From the NCBI GenBank assembly GCA_002796995.1, contig PEKW01000006.1, positions 558,627 to 622,626 of the forward strand: 64,000 bases of DNA, written 5' to 3'. Positions 25,753 to 34,189 of this stretch are shown here, in pieces. How positions within the stretch are numbered: position 1 is the first letter of the stretch; every line of letters starts with the position of its first letter. The stretch comes from Rhizobium sp. (lineage in GTDB: Bacteria > Pseudomonadota > Alphaproteobacteria > Rhizobiales > Rhizobiaceae). The notes under the pieces were generated by a model. It did no database searches and was not told where the DNA came from. It was given only the letters and a program-made list of their open reading frames with translations. Both the position numbers and the translations under genes were made by a program.

Positions 25753-26554
25753 TCGATCCTCGGCCGGATGGCCCCTCAAGATCGCAGCCGCCGGCGGGCT
25801 CCTGTTCCTGCACCTGCCGATCCTCCTGATCTTCGTCTACGCCTTCACCACCGAGGAAAAGAGCTTCCAGTGGCCGCCGCCGGGCTTCACCACCAAGTGG
25901 TTCGCCGTCACCTGGAACCGGCCGGACGTGTGGGAAGCGCTGACGCTTTCGGTCAAGGTCGCCTCGATCGCCACCGCCGTTGCGCTGCTGCTCGGCACGC
26001 TGGCCGCGGCCGCCGTCTCGCGCACCAAGTTCTTCGGCCGTGAAGTGATCTCGCTGCTGGTCATCCTGCCGATCGCGCTTCCCGGCATCATCACCGGCAT
26101 CGCGCTGCGCTCGGCCTTCTCGCTCGCCGACGTCCCGTTCTCGATGTGGACGATCATCCTCGGCCACGCGACCTTCTGCGTCGTCGTCGTCTACAACAAC
26201 GCGGTCGCCCGCTTCCGCCGCACCTCGGGCTCGCTGATCGAGGCGTCGATGGATCTCGGCGCCGACGGCTTCCAGACCTTCCGCTACGTGGTGCTGCCGA
26301 ATATTGCGACGGCCCTTCTCGCCGGCGGCATGCTCGCCTTCGCGCTGTCCTTCGACGAGGTCATCGTCACGACCTTCACCGCCGGCCAACAGTCGACGCT
26401 GCCGATCTGGATGCTCGAAGAACTGATCCGCCCGCGCCAGCGCCCGGTCACCAATGTGGTTGCCATGCTGGTGGTGATCGTCACGCTCCTGCCGATCCTG
26501 GCCGCCTATTACCTGACCCGCGACACCGACCAGATTTCCGGCAGCGGCAAATAA
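25742..26554 (+). CDS. Putrescine-type ABC transporter permease (YdcV/PotC-like)
   Basis: A 270-residue permease with six helices. The first is [41 protein letters not shown] is a central helix pair, and the EAA loop is [20 protein letters not shown]. PotC-family features include the [10 protein letters not shown] segment after TM1. The ATG at 25742 overlaps the preceding permease gene, and the aldehyde dehydrogenase follows 36 bp later. The operon order supports import of a substrate that the dehydrogenase helps degrade. Confidence 0.92.
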   Translation: MRSDRSSAGWPLKIAAAGGLLFLHLPILLIFVYAFTTEEKSFQWPPPGFTTKWFAVTWNRPDVWEALTLSVKVASIATAVALLLGTLAAAAVSRTKFFGREVISLLVILPIALPGIITGIALRSAFSLADVPFSMWTIILGHATFCVVVVYNNAVARFRRTSGSLIEASMDLGADGFQTFRYVVLPNIATALLAGGMLAFALSFDEVIVTTFTAGQQSTLPIWMLEELIRPRQRPVTNVVAMLVVIVTLLPILAAYYLTRDTDQISGSGK

Positions 26555-26590
26555 CATCAAAGACAACTCGATACGTTGAGGGAGAACGAC

Positions 26591-28015
26591 ATGGACACGC
26601 AAATGCTGATCGGCTCGAAATTCGAGGCCGGCACCGAGATCGAGGAAAAGGTTCTGAACCCGAAGACCGGCGAGACCATTCTCTCCCTGCCCGAGGCCTC
26701 GCTCGCCCAGGTGGACGCCGCCGTCGATGCCGCCGAAAAGGCCTTCGACAGCTGGTCCGCCACCACCCCGTCGCAGCGTTCCGCCTATCTCTTGAAGATC
26801 GCCGACGCGATCGAGCAGGATGCCGCCGGCTTCGCCACACTGGAAAGCCTCAACTGCGGCAAGCCGATCAATGCCGTCCTGAATGACGAAATCCCGGCCA
26901 TCGTCGACTGCTGGCGCTTCTTCGCCGGCGCCATCCGCTCGCTGCACGCCCCGGTCGCCGGTGAATACCTGCCCGGCCACACCTCGATGATCCGCCGCGA
27001 TCCGGTCGGCATCGTCGGTTCGATCGCACCGTGGAACTATCCGCTGATGATGATGGCCTGGAAGCTAGCGCCGGCGATCGCCGGGGGCAACACCGTCGTC
27101 TTCAAGCCGTCCGAACAGACCCCGCTCACCGCCCTGAAGCTGGCCAAGCTGCTCGCCGACATCCTGCCGGAAGGCGTGGTCAACGTCGTGCTCGGCCGCG
27201 GCGAAAGCGTCGGCAACGCCATCATCAACCATGGCAAGGTCAACATGGTGTCCATCACCGGCGACATCGCCACCGGCAAGAAGGTGCTGGCCGCCGCCGC
27301 CAAGTCGGTCAAGCGCACCCATCTCGAACTCGGCGGCAAGGCCCCGGTCATCGTCTATGACGATGCCGACCTCGAAGCCGTCGTCGCCGGCATCCGCACC
27401 TTCGGCTTCTACAATGCCGGCCAGGACTGCACCGCCGCCTGCCGCATCTACGCCTCCGACAAGATCTACGACAACTTCGTCGCCGACCTCGCCTCGGCCG
27501 TCTCGACGCTGAAGTTCAACCAGGCCGACGACACCGAAAACGAGATCGGCCCGCTGATCTCCAGGCGCCAGCGCGACCGCGTCGAAAGCTTCGTCACCCG
27601 TGCCTCCGAGCACAGCCACATGGAGGTCGTCACCGGCGGCAAGGTGTCGGGCGAAAAGGGCTTCTTCTACGCCCCGACCGTCATCGCCGGCGCGCTGCAG
27701 GACGACGAGATCGTGCGCCGCGAAGTCTTCGGCCCGGTCGTCTCGGTCACCCGCTTCTCGGACACCGACGATGCGATCGCCTGGGCGAACGACAGCGATT
27801 ATGGCCTTGCCTCCTCGGTCTGGACCAAGGACATCTCCCGCGCCATGAAGACCGCAGCGCGGCTCCGCTACGGCTGCACCTGGATCAACACCCACTTCAT
27901 GCTTTGCAACGAGATGCCGCATGGCGGCCTGAAGCAGTCCGGCTACGGCAAGGACATGTCGGTCTATGCGCTGGAGGACTACACCGCTGTCCGCCACGTG
28001 ATGATCGCGCATTGA
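26591..28015 (+). CDS. patD: Gamma-aminobutyraldehyde dehydrogenase
   Basis: Oxidises 4-aminobutyraldehyde (from putrescine) to GABA with NAD+. At 474 residues it equals E. coli PatD in length and is close to it by eye: [60 protein letters not shown], the catalytic Glu in [20 protein letters not shown], the catalytic Cys in [17 protein letters not shown], and [21 protein letters not shown] chose the ATG at 26591 ([12 protein letters not shown]), with GAGGGAG upstream, over 26576. Last gene of the ydcSTUV-patD-like operon, giving uptake and first catabolic step together. Confidence 0.9.
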   Translation: MDTQMLIGSKFEAGTEIEEKVLNPKTGETILSLPEASLAQVDAAVDAAEKAFDSWSATTPSQRSAYLLKIADAIEQDAAGFATLESLNCGKPINAVLNDEIPAIVDCWRFFAGAIRSLHAPVAGEYLPGHTSMIRRDPVGIVGSIAPWNYPLMMMAWKLAPAIAGGNTVVFKPSEQTPLTALKLAKLLADILPEGVVNVVLGRGESVGNAIINHGKVNMVSITGDIATGKKVLAAAAKSVKRTHLELGGKAPVIVYDDADLEAVVAGIRTFGFYNAGQDCTAACRIYASDKIYDNFVADLASAVSTLKFNQADDTENEIGPLISRRQRDRVESFVTRASEHSHMEVVTGGKVSGEKGFFYAPTVIAGALQDDEIVRREVFGPVVSVTRFSDTDDAIAWANDSDYGLASSVWTKDISRAMKTAARLRYGCTWINTHFMLCNEMPHGGLKQSGYGKDMSVYALEDYTAVRHVMIAH

Positions 28016-28513
28016 GGCTCGGTCGCGGATAGGAGATAAAATCGGCGTGGCGAACCGCTACGCCCGAGCTTGCTGGACGATTGCACCAGCATTCCCGTCG
28101 TAGGTTCGACGGAAACGAAGCCCCTCTTTTGTGAATCCCTCTTCTCCCCGTCGGGGAGAAGTGCCGAGCGAATGCGAGGCGATGAGGGGGCGGGATGGTA
28201 CAGCGAGAGTGGCCCGAGCTTCGCTCCCCCCTCATCCGGCGCTGCGCGCCACCTTCTCCCCGCTGGGGAGAAGCGGTCCCGAAACCGCTCGTCCCCGACT
28301 GACGAAGGCCTCTTTCAAAACCTGAAGAATAGGGAAAATCCCGCCGATATCTGCCCGCGCCCCCGTAGCGCCAGTGTCGATCGTACAGCCAACGCGTCCC
28401 TCCGGTACGCACCGCTTGCCCCGCACGCGACAGCCCCCGTTTACCTTCGCCTGAGATAATCTGGCGACGCACTGGCCGCTGTACTATCGTCGCCGCAAAT
28501 CATGGAGAACCGC
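28016..28513. other. Gap after patD with one RIME-like repeat
   Basis: Apart from the type II repeat at 28141-28273 I see no gene. The remaining spacer before the SH3 gene has no clear promoter; a GATAAT hexamer near 28456 lacks a matching -35. Confidence 0.5.
28141..28273. repeat. RIME-like intergenic repeat, type II
   Basis: The outer arms CTTCTCCCCGTCGGGGAGAAG and CTTCTCCCCGCTGGGGAGAAG flank GTGCCGAGCGAATGCGAGGC, GATGAGGGGG and CCCCCTCATCCGGCGCTGCG. It is in the opposite orientation to the 23671-23776 copy and lies after the patD stop. Confidence 0.75.
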
Positions 28514-29185
28514 ATGCGCCGCATCCTGCCCGTCCTGATCGCCCTGGCGACCTTGTCCTGGCCCGCCATCGCGCCAGCACAGGAACCGCTGGTCATCCCG
28601 GCGCCGAATCTCGGCGGCAATCCTTCGGACGATGCAGCGATCTGGCATGTCTACGGGTTGATCCCCGGCGATGTTCTGAACATCCGCTCAGGAGCGGGCC
28701 CGGCCTTCCGGGTCATCGGCGCGCTGCAGGAAGGCCAGCCGGTGCGCAATCTGGGTTGCCGCGAACGCGACGGCGGCTTCTGGTGCCGGATTTCCACCTA
28801 TGACCGGCCGAGCATCAGCGGCTGGGTCAACGGTCGCTACATCACCGACGAATGGGTGCCGCCGGCCGGCGCGCTGCCTGAGGACGACGAGGACCGCGTC
28901 ATTCCGGGAACCGCCTATCACGCCACCGGCACGATCCGCTGCCAGATGCCGGGCGACGCCCGCATCGGCGCCTGCGCCTTCGGCATCGTCCGCAACGGCC
29001 CCTTCGCCGAGATCGACCTGACCTTTCCCGACGGCTATACCCGCGCGCTGACCTATCGCGCCGGCCGGTTTTCCGCCAAGGACGGCGCAGAGGTCCGCAG
29101 CCACAAACAGGGCGGCGTCGCCATCGTCACCGTCAACGGCGAAGAGACGTTCCACATTCCCGACGATGTCGTGATGGGGTGGTGA
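28514..29185 (+). CDS. Secreted bacterial SH3-domain protein
   Basis: A 223-residue exported protein. The signal peptide is MRRILPVLIALATLSWPAIAPAQ. A bacterial SH3 (SH3b) domain follows: GDVLNIRSGAGPAFRVIGAL with RNLGCRERDGGFWCRIS and GWVNGRYI, usually a cell-wall or ligand-binding module. The C-terminal 90 residues (GTIRCQMPGDARIGACAFGI, FTFDG-like repeats up to HIPDDVVMGW) resemble a second small beta domain with two cysteines. I chose the ATG at 28514, with GGAG six bases upstream; the track start at 28502 lacks one. Specific function unknown. Confidence 0.8.
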   Translation: MRRILPVLIALATLSWPAIAPAQEPLVIPAPNLGGNPSDDAAIWHVYGLIPGDVLNIRSGAGPAFRVIGALQEGQPVRNLGCRERDGGFWCRISTYDRPSISGWVNGRYITDEWVPPAGALPEDDEDRVIPGTAYHATGTIRCQMPGDARIGACAFGIVRNGPFAEIDLTFPDGYTRALTYRAGRFSAKDGAEVRSHKQGGVAIVTVNGEETFHIPDDVVMGW

Positions 29186-29236
29186 GTCGCGGCGGGAATC
29201 GTATGGGTAATCCAACCTGAAAAGCCGCTGAAGACA

Positions 29237-29470
29237 CCCCCCTCTGCCCTGCCGGGCATCTCCCCCTCAAGGGGGGAGATCGGCAGAAAGGTGCCCGCTC
29301 GCCCGACCACCGGCGAGGCAGCGGTCGGAGGCTTCCGGCGTAGCACACGACCGCAAGTCGGCCTTATCACCGATGACAAAGACTATGACCGTTCAGTAAG
29401 CTTGGCGAGGACCGCGCCACACGCCGATCTCCCCCCTTGAGGGGGAGATGCCCGGCAGGGCAGAGGGGGG
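29237..29470. repeat. RIME-like type I element: perfect 48-bp inverted repeat pair
   Basis: The left copy (29237-29284) starts CCCCCCTCTGCCCTGCCGGG; the right copy (29423-29470) is its exact reverse complement. They are separated by 138 bp of unrelated sequence (29285-29422). It fills the 322-bp gap between the SH3 gene and tal (convergent). Each copy can itself fold (TGCCCTGCCGGGCA; TCCCCCTCAAGGGGGGA). Confidence 0.8.
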
Positions 29471-29507
29471 TATCCTCCACGCCCGCCAATCAGAAATGCC
29501 TTGCGCC

Positions 29508-30464
29508 TTAAGCCGCCAGCGCCTTGGCGATCTGGGCGCGCAGGGTGCCGAGATCCTTGGCAAAGCCGCGAATGCCTTCGGCGAGCTTTTCGGTCGCCAT
29601 GGCATCCTCGTTCATCGCCCAGCGGAAGGCCTTCTCGTCGAGCGAGATGCGCGGCTCGGCCTTGACGCTTTCCGGCGACAGCAAACGCGGCAGGTCGCCG
29701 GTCGCGGCGTCGAGTTCGTCGAGCAGCTGCGGGCTGATCGTCAGGCGGTCGCAACCGGCCAGCGCTTCGATCTCGCCGGCATTGCGGAACGAGGCGCCCA
29801 TGACGATCGTCTTGATGCCGTTCGACTTGTAGTAGTTGTAGATCGAGCGCACCGAGAGAACGCCCGGATCGGTCTCCGCGGTGTAGTTCTCGCCGGTCGA
29901 CTTCTTGTACCAGTCGAGGATACGGCCGACGAAGGGCGAGATGAGAAACACGTTGGCGTCGGCGCAGGCGATCGCCTGGGCCTTGGAGAAGAGAAGCGTC
30001 AGGTTGCAGTCGATGCCTTCGCCCTGCAGCACTTCGGCCGCGCGGATGCCTTCCCAGGTCGAGGCGAGCTTGATCAGGATGCGGTCACGTTCGATGCCGC
30101 GCTCCTTGTAGGCGGCGATGATCCCATGCGCCTTTTCGATCGACGCCTTGGTGTCGAAGGAGAGGTCGGCATCGACCTCGGTCGACACGCGGCCCGGCAC
30201 GAGCCCGGCCAGCGCCGCGCCGACAGAAACGGCCAGGCGATCGGCGATAGCCTCGACCACGGCCTCGTCGGCACCGCCCTTGGCCTTGCCCCAGGTAATC
30301 GCTTCCTTGAACGCGTCGGCAAAGGCGTCGGTCCCGAGCGCCTTCAGAACGATCGAGGGATTGGTCGTGCAGTCCACCGGCTTCAGGCGCGCGACGGCCT
30401 CGATGTCACCGGTGTCGGCGACCACGGTGGTCATGGCGCGAAGCTGTTCGAGTTTGGAGGTCAT
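29508..30464 (-). CDS. tal: Transaldolase
   Basis: Transfers a dihydroxyacetone unit between sedoheptulose-7-phosphate and glyceraldehyde-3-phosphate in the pentose phosphate pathway. The 318-residue TalB-type enzyme has [15 protein letters not shown], the catalytic Lys in [38 protein letters not shown], and the DWYKKSTG region. The length matches E. coli TalB (317). The start at 30464 ([20 protein letters not shown]) matches TalB N-termini; the track start is 32 residues upstream. A CTTGAC-type promoter lies 68-96 bp upstream of the start codon. Confidence 0.95.
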   Translation of the reverse strand: MTSKLEQLRAMTTVVADTGDIEAVARLKPVDCTTNPSIVLKALGTDAFADAFKEAITWGKAKGGADEAVVEAIADRLAVSVGAALAGLVPGRVSTEVDADLSFDTKASIEKAHGIIAAYKERGIERDRILIKLASTWEGIRAAEVLQGEGIDCNLTLLFSKAQAIACADANVFLISPFVGRILDWYKKSTGENYTAETDPGVLSVRSIYNYYKSNGIKTIVMGASFRNAGEIEALAGCDRLTISPQLLDELDAATGDLPRLLSPESVKAEPRISLDEKAFRWAMNEDAMATEKLAEGIRGFAKDLGTLRAQIAKALAA

Positions 30465-30531
30465 GATCGTTATCCCTGTTCTTCGAAGCGGCCCGGTTGA
30501 GGAAGGGTCGGGGCCGAAAAATTCGAGCCGA

Positions 30532-30560
30532 CTATCACCAGCGGAAGATGGCAAAGTCAA
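30532..30560 (-). promoter_or_regulatory. Sigma-70-type promoter for tal
   Basis: Minus strand: TTGACT (30560-30555, preceded by C as in the rhizobial CTTGAC consensus), a 17-bp spacer and TGATAG (30537-30532). The leader would be about 60 nt. Confidence 0.5.
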
Positions 30561-30611
30561 GAATGCGGGAAAACGAATCTAATCGATTAATTGATCCATC
30601 CGCATCGACGC

Positions 30612-31502
30612 TCAGCCGCAGATTTTTCCCGCCTCCCAGCCGAGCATGGCGCGCTTGCGTGTCAGACCCCAGTGATAGCCGGTCAACGCGCCGCTCTTGC
30701 CGAGCGCCCGGTGGCACGGCACCACGAAGGAAATCGGATTGCGGCCGACCGCCGCACCGACCGCCCGGCTCGCCGTCGGCTGGCCGATCCTGGCGGCGAT
30801 GTCGGAATAGGTGACCGCCTTGCCGAGCGGGATTTCGAGAAGGCTCTCCCACACCCGCACCTGGAAATCCGTGCCGATCAGCACGACGCGCAGCGGCTGC
30901 TCGCCGGACCATTTCTCGGGATCGAAAATGCGGCCCGCATAGGGCGCGGTCGCGGCCTGGTCGGCGACATAGTTCGCATGCGGCCAGCGCTCGGCCATAT
31001 CGTCGAAGCAGGCAGCCTCCCCGCCCGGATCGGCAAAGGCCAGCCCCGCCAGACCCCGCTCGGTCACCATCACCAGCGCCAGGCCGAAGGGTGAGGGATG
31101 AAAGCCGTAGCGGATGGTGAGCCCGGCCCCCCGCGCCTTCCATTCGCCCGGCGACATGGCCTCGTGCGTGACGAAGAGATCGTGCAGCCGGCCAGGTCCC
31201 GACAGGCCGAGCTCGATCGATGTTTCCAGCAGCGGCATGCCTTCCCGACCGAGCAACCGCTTGGCGTGGTCGAGCGTCACCGCCTGCAGGAAACCCTTCG
31301 GCGTGAGGCCCGCCCAGCGGGTGAAGGTCTTCTGCAGCTGGCTCGGCGACTGCCCGAGCCGCGCCGCCATCACCTCCAGCGACGGCTGCGCTTGGTAGTC
31401 GAGCGTCAGCATCTCGATCACCCGGCGCACGGTCTCGTAGTCCGAGCCCTCGGGCGTGATGTCGGTGGTCGTCGAAAGGTCGATCTGTTGAGCAAGGGTC
31501 AT
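30612..31502 (-). CDS. Ada-like protein: AraC-type HTH fused to O6-alkylguanine-DNA alkyltransferase
   Basis: A 296-residue DNA-repair protein. The N-terminal AraC-type HTH (LEVMAARLGQSPSQLQKTFTRWAGLTPKGFL, quoted in part) covers residues 40-110, and the C-terminal methyltransferase has the acceptor cysteine in ISFVVPCHRALGKSG, plus PLGKAVTYSDIAARIGQP and the Tyr/Arg finger region. It repairs O6-methylguanine and O4-methylthymine by suicide transfer. It lacks the N-terminal zinc/methylphosphotriester domain of E. coli Ada, so it probably cannot sense phosphotriesters in the classical way. It lies divergently or alone in an intergenic-repeat-rich region. Confidence 0.88.
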   Translation of the reverse strand: MTLAQQIDLSTTTDITPEGSDYETVRRVIEMLTLDYQAQPSLEVMAARLGQSPSQLQKTFTRWAGLTPKGFLQAVTLDHAKRLLGREGMPLLETSIELGLSGPGRLHDLFVTHEAMSPGEWKARGAGLTIRYGFHPSPFGLALVMVTERGLAGLAFADPGGEAACFDDMAERWPHANYVADQAATAPYAGRIFDPEKWSGEQPLRVVLIGTDFQVRVWESLLEIPLGKAVTYSDIAARIGQPTASRAVGAAVGRNPISFVVPCHRALGKSGALTGYHWGLTRKRAMLGWEAGKICG

Positions 31503-31845
31503 GGCTTAATCCTCATCTATGACCCGACTTCACCACGCGCGAGGCCAACGCGCCACCCGTTTCTGGCAGGGCGAGCGAAGTCATCGGTCTGCGCAAGCCA
31601 GCCCCCCTCTGCCCCGCCGGGCATCTCACCCACAAGGGGGTAGAACACAGCGCGGATATCGCTCGGCCTGATCATCCGTCATGCAGACTGAAGCCCAAGA
31701 TGGTGTCTCAAGTTCGCCGCCCACACGAAGCCGTTCTCGCTTCTTTGCAAGCGTATGAATGCGGCAGGCGGGTGCTCCAGATTGCTCTCGCCCCTTGTGG
31801 GGGAGATGCCCGGCAGGGCAGAGGGGGTATCCGCCTACGAAGCGC
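31503..31845. other. Gap between the ada-like gene and the DUF2244 gene, filled mostly by a repeat pair
   Basis: It contains the type I repeat pair 31602-31827. I see no gene in the middle. The ada-like start is at 31502, so its promoter must lie between 31502 and about 31600. Confidence 0.5.
31602..31827. repeat. RIME-like type I element, imperfect inverted repeat pair
   Basis: The left copy 31602-31645 starts CCCCCCTCTGCCCCGCCGGG. The right copy 31786-31827, on the other strand, reads ACCCCCTCTGCCCTGCCGGG. About 140 bp of unrelated sequence lies between. Same layout and spacing as 29237-29470, but the core differs. Confidence 0.75.
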
Positions 31846-32343
31846 TCAAATCCGCTGCTTCGCCGTCGCCAGCGCGCCCTTGAAGGCCCGGGCAAAACTC
31901 TCCCGGTCGTCGGGATTCAGAAACGAGCCGACATCGGTGCGCCGACCCTGCCCGGCCACCTGCATCGAGACGATGCCGATCTCGTCGTGGCGCCTGACGA
32001 AGAAGCGCGCCCAGAAGGGATTGAAGCGATGTTCGGTCAGGCGGCCGGAGGGCGAGAATTTCAGGATCGCGAGATCGGTGCGCGAGACATAGACCTCCTC
32101 GCGCGCCCGGCCCGACCGGTAGTTGAGCCAGAAGGCGCCGTAGAGCAGCAGGAAATCGAGGCCGAAGAACAGGCCGATCGGCCAGGCGCCGGTCGCCATG
32201 AAGAACACGGCATGCACGGCGCAGACCGCGCCGGTGATCATCAGCAGGATGCGGAAACCCTTCCGGCCGAGCGAACGATAGGGCACGAGTTCGGCAGCGA
32301 AAATCGGCTGCTCTGCGGCGGGGTTCACATTGCCTTTGGTCAT
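31846..32343 (-). CDS. DUF2244-family membrane protein
   Basis: A 165-residue inner-membrane protein with two adjacent helices (GFRILLMITGAVCAVHAVFF and WPIGLFFGLDFLLLYGAFWL, about residues 30-70), followed by a cytoplasmic or periplasmic beta-rich domain (REEVYVSRTDLAILKFSPSG, FFVRRHDEIGIVSMQVAG). This layout is characteristic of DUF2244, common in Rhizobiales and often next to nth, as here (nth diverges 22 bp away). Function unknown. Confidence 0.82.
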   Translation of the reverse strand: MTKGNVNPAAEQPIFAAELVPYRSLGRKGFRILLMITGAVCAVHAVFFMATGAWPIGLFFGLDFLLLYGAFWLNYRSGRAREEVYVSRTDLAILKFSPSGRLTEHRFNPFWARFFVRRHDEIGIVSMQVAGQGRRTDVGSFLNPDDRESFARAFKGALATAKQRI

Positions 32344-32365
32344 TGGGGCCGACTATAGATTGTCC

Positions 32366-33142
32366 ATGACGAGTCCGATGAAGAAATCCAGCACCGAAAC
32401 TTTGAAAAAGTCAAATCCCGCAAGCGTGAAGCGCAAGCCCGCGGTCCGCTCGGCCTATTCGAAGGCGGAGATCGAGGAGATCTTCCGCCGCTTCTCCATC
32501 CAGCGCCCGGAACCGAAGGGCGAGCTGGCACACGTCAACCCGTTCACCCTCGTCGTCGCGGTGGCGCTGTCCGCCCAGGCGACCGATGCCGGCGTCAACA
32601 AGGCGACGCGCGCCCTGTTCAAGGTGGCCGACACGCCGCAGAAGATGCTCGATCTCGGCGAGGAAAAGGTCCGCGACTACATCAGGACGATCGGCCTCTA
32701 CCGCAACAAGGCGAAAAACGTCATCGCGCTCTCGCAGCGCCTGGTCGACGTCTATGGCGGCGAGGTGCCGAAGACCCGCGAGGAACTGGTGACGCTGCCC
32801 GGCGTCGGCCGCAAAACCGCGAATGTCGTCATGTCCATGGCCTTCGGCATCCCGACGATCGCCGTCGACACCCACATCTTCCGCATCGCCAACCGCATCC
32901 GCCTCGCCCCCGGCAGGACGCCGGACGAGGTGGAAGACAAGCTGATGCGGATCATCCCGAAGCACTGGCTGTTCCACGCCCATCACTGGCTGATCCTGCA
33001 CGGGCGCTACTGCTGCAAGGCGCGCAAACCGGAATGTGAGCGCTGCGTCATCGCCGACATCTGCAAGTCGCCGGAAAAGACCTGCGACGTGCCGGCCCCC
33101 TTGGTGGAGTTGCCGCCGCAGGTGATCGGTCCGGCCGACTAG
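32366..33142 (+). CDS. nth: Endonuclease III (DNA glycosylase/AP lyase)
   Basis: A base-excision repair enzyme for oxidised pyrimidines, 258 residues. It has the helix-hairpin-helix and catalytic Lys in LPGVGRKTANVVMSMAFG, the catalytic Asp in VDTHIFRIANRI, and the 4Fe-4S ligands C-X6-C-X2-C-X5-C in CKARKPECERCVIADIC. The N-terminus has a basic extension of about 30 residues before RSAYSKAEIEEIF, common in rhizobial Nth. The start is uncertain between 32366 (MTSPMKK) and the ATG five codons later; I chose the former. The gene is divergent from the DUF2244 gene and overlaps the convergent EI24 gene by 4 nt. Confidence 0.95.
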   Translation: MTSPMKKSSTETLKKSNPASVKRKPAVRSAYSKAEIEEIFRRFSIQRPEPKGELAHVNPFTLVVAVALSAQATDAGVNKATRALFKVADTPQKMLDLGEEKVRDYIRTIGLYRNKAKNVIALSQRLVDVYGGEVPKTREELVTLPGVGRKTANVVMSMAFGIPTIAVDTHIFRIANRIRLAPGRTPDEVEDKLMRIIPKHWLFHAHHWLILHGRYCCKARKPECERCVIADICKSPEKTCDVPAPLVELPPQVIGPAD

Positions 33143-33849
33143 ACGGCGACGACCTCTCGCTTCGACAGCATCTTGTGCAGATGCACCATCAGGCCCGCGG
33201 CGAACAGCGGGGTCAGCAGGTTGAGGATCGGGATCGCCAGGAAGGCGGAGATCACCAGGCCGGCGGCGAAGACCGTTCCGGAATGGCGCGAGCGGAACAG
33301 CCGCGCCTCGTCGGGCGAACGGAAGCGCATGGCGGCGAACTCGAAGAATTCCCGGCCGAGCAGGTAGCCGTTGACCAGGAAGAAGGCGATGATGTTGATC
33401 CCCGGCACGAGCAGCAGCATCAGGGCGATGATATTGCCGACGAGCACGATGCCGAAGAACTTCAGCGAGGACAGGATCGCCGCGCCGATCGGCATGGCCG
33501 TGCCCGGCCGGTCGCCCGGATAGTCACGCGTCTCGATCACCTCGGCCACGTCGTCGAGGAACAGCCCGGCAATGATCGCCGTCACGGACGAAAGAAGCAG
33601 GGCAAGCGCCAGCGCCAGGCCGATGCTGGCGAAGATGCCGAAGACGAAGGTCAGCCACCCCGCCCATTCCGGCATGCCGGGCATCAGCTGATCGACCCAG
33701 GGCATGGCATAGGCGACGAAGGTCTCGCGCAGCGCAAACCACAGCCCGGCCAATACCAGAAGCGTGAGGCCGATCACCTTCCAGAAGACCGACCGGGTCT
33801 CCGGCGCGAAGAGATTGCGCAGGGCAAGTCCTGCAGCGTCAAGGATCAT
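33139..33849 (-). CDS. EI24/CysZ-family membrane protein
   Basis: A 236-residue inner-membrane protein with several helices: SVFWKVIGLTLLVLAGLWFA, WLTFVFGIFASIGLALALAL, FGIVLVGNIIALMLLLVPGI and a C-terminal hydrophobic stretch FLAIPILNLLTPLFAAGLMV. The LVPGINIIAFFLVNGYLLGREFFE motif (quoted in part) is the hallmark of the EI24/CysZ family, to which the E. coli sulfate permease CysZ belongs. No cys genes are near, so a sulfate role is a guess. I chose the ATG at 33849 (MILDAAGLALRNLFAPETRS) over the track's 34002. Confidence 0.82.
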   Translation of the reverse strand: MILDAAGLALRNLFAPETRSVFWKVIGLTLLVLAGLWFALRETFVAYAMPWVDQLMPGMPEWAGWLTFVFGIFASIGLALALALLLSSVTAIIAGLFLDDVAEVIETRDYPGDRPGTAMPIGAAILSSLKFFGIVLVGNIIALMLLLVPGINIIAFFLVNGYLLGREFFEFAAMRFRSPDEARLFRSRHSGTVFAAGLVISAFLAIPILNLLTPLFAAGLMVHLHKMLSKREVVAV

Positions 33850-34189
33850 CCGGAGCCTCCATCGATGTCCCACACGATGTAGGACGCACAGACCGCGCCG
33901 ACAAGGCCGCGATCCCTCCCGTCGCGCGGGCGGGAGGGACGGCAGATCGGCCGACGGAGCGCATACGGGTGTCTGCCGGCCTCGGTTACAGTTCAGAACC
34001 AATTAGTAATTGTGCTGCGCAAATATACCCGCCGGCGATAGCCGAACTTTGCTTGCGCCACAGAGCAACGATCCTTGCCAATATTACCGGCCGGACGTAT
34101 ACAAGAAGGCATCAGCTATTCTCGAACTGAAAATCGCTTCCGTCACGACGGAAAATGGTTTCCGCCGTCAGCGCGCCGAGGATTACATC
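33850..34189. other. Divergent intergenic region between EI24 and RTX genes
   Basis: It holds a hairpin (TCCCTCCCG / CGGGAGGGA, 33913-33939), a 13-bp perfect palindrome CAATTAGTAATTG (34000-34012) and a promoter for the RTX gene (34075-34103). The ORF track extends the RTX protein back to 34010, but that part has no protein signature. Confidence 0.6.
34075..34103 (+). promoter_or_regulatory. Sigma-70-type promoter for the RTX gene
   Basis: TTGCCA (34075-34080), a 17-bp spacer and TATACA (34098-34103). A start near 34110 leaves an 80-nt leader and excludes the upstream start at 34010. Confidence 0.55.
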
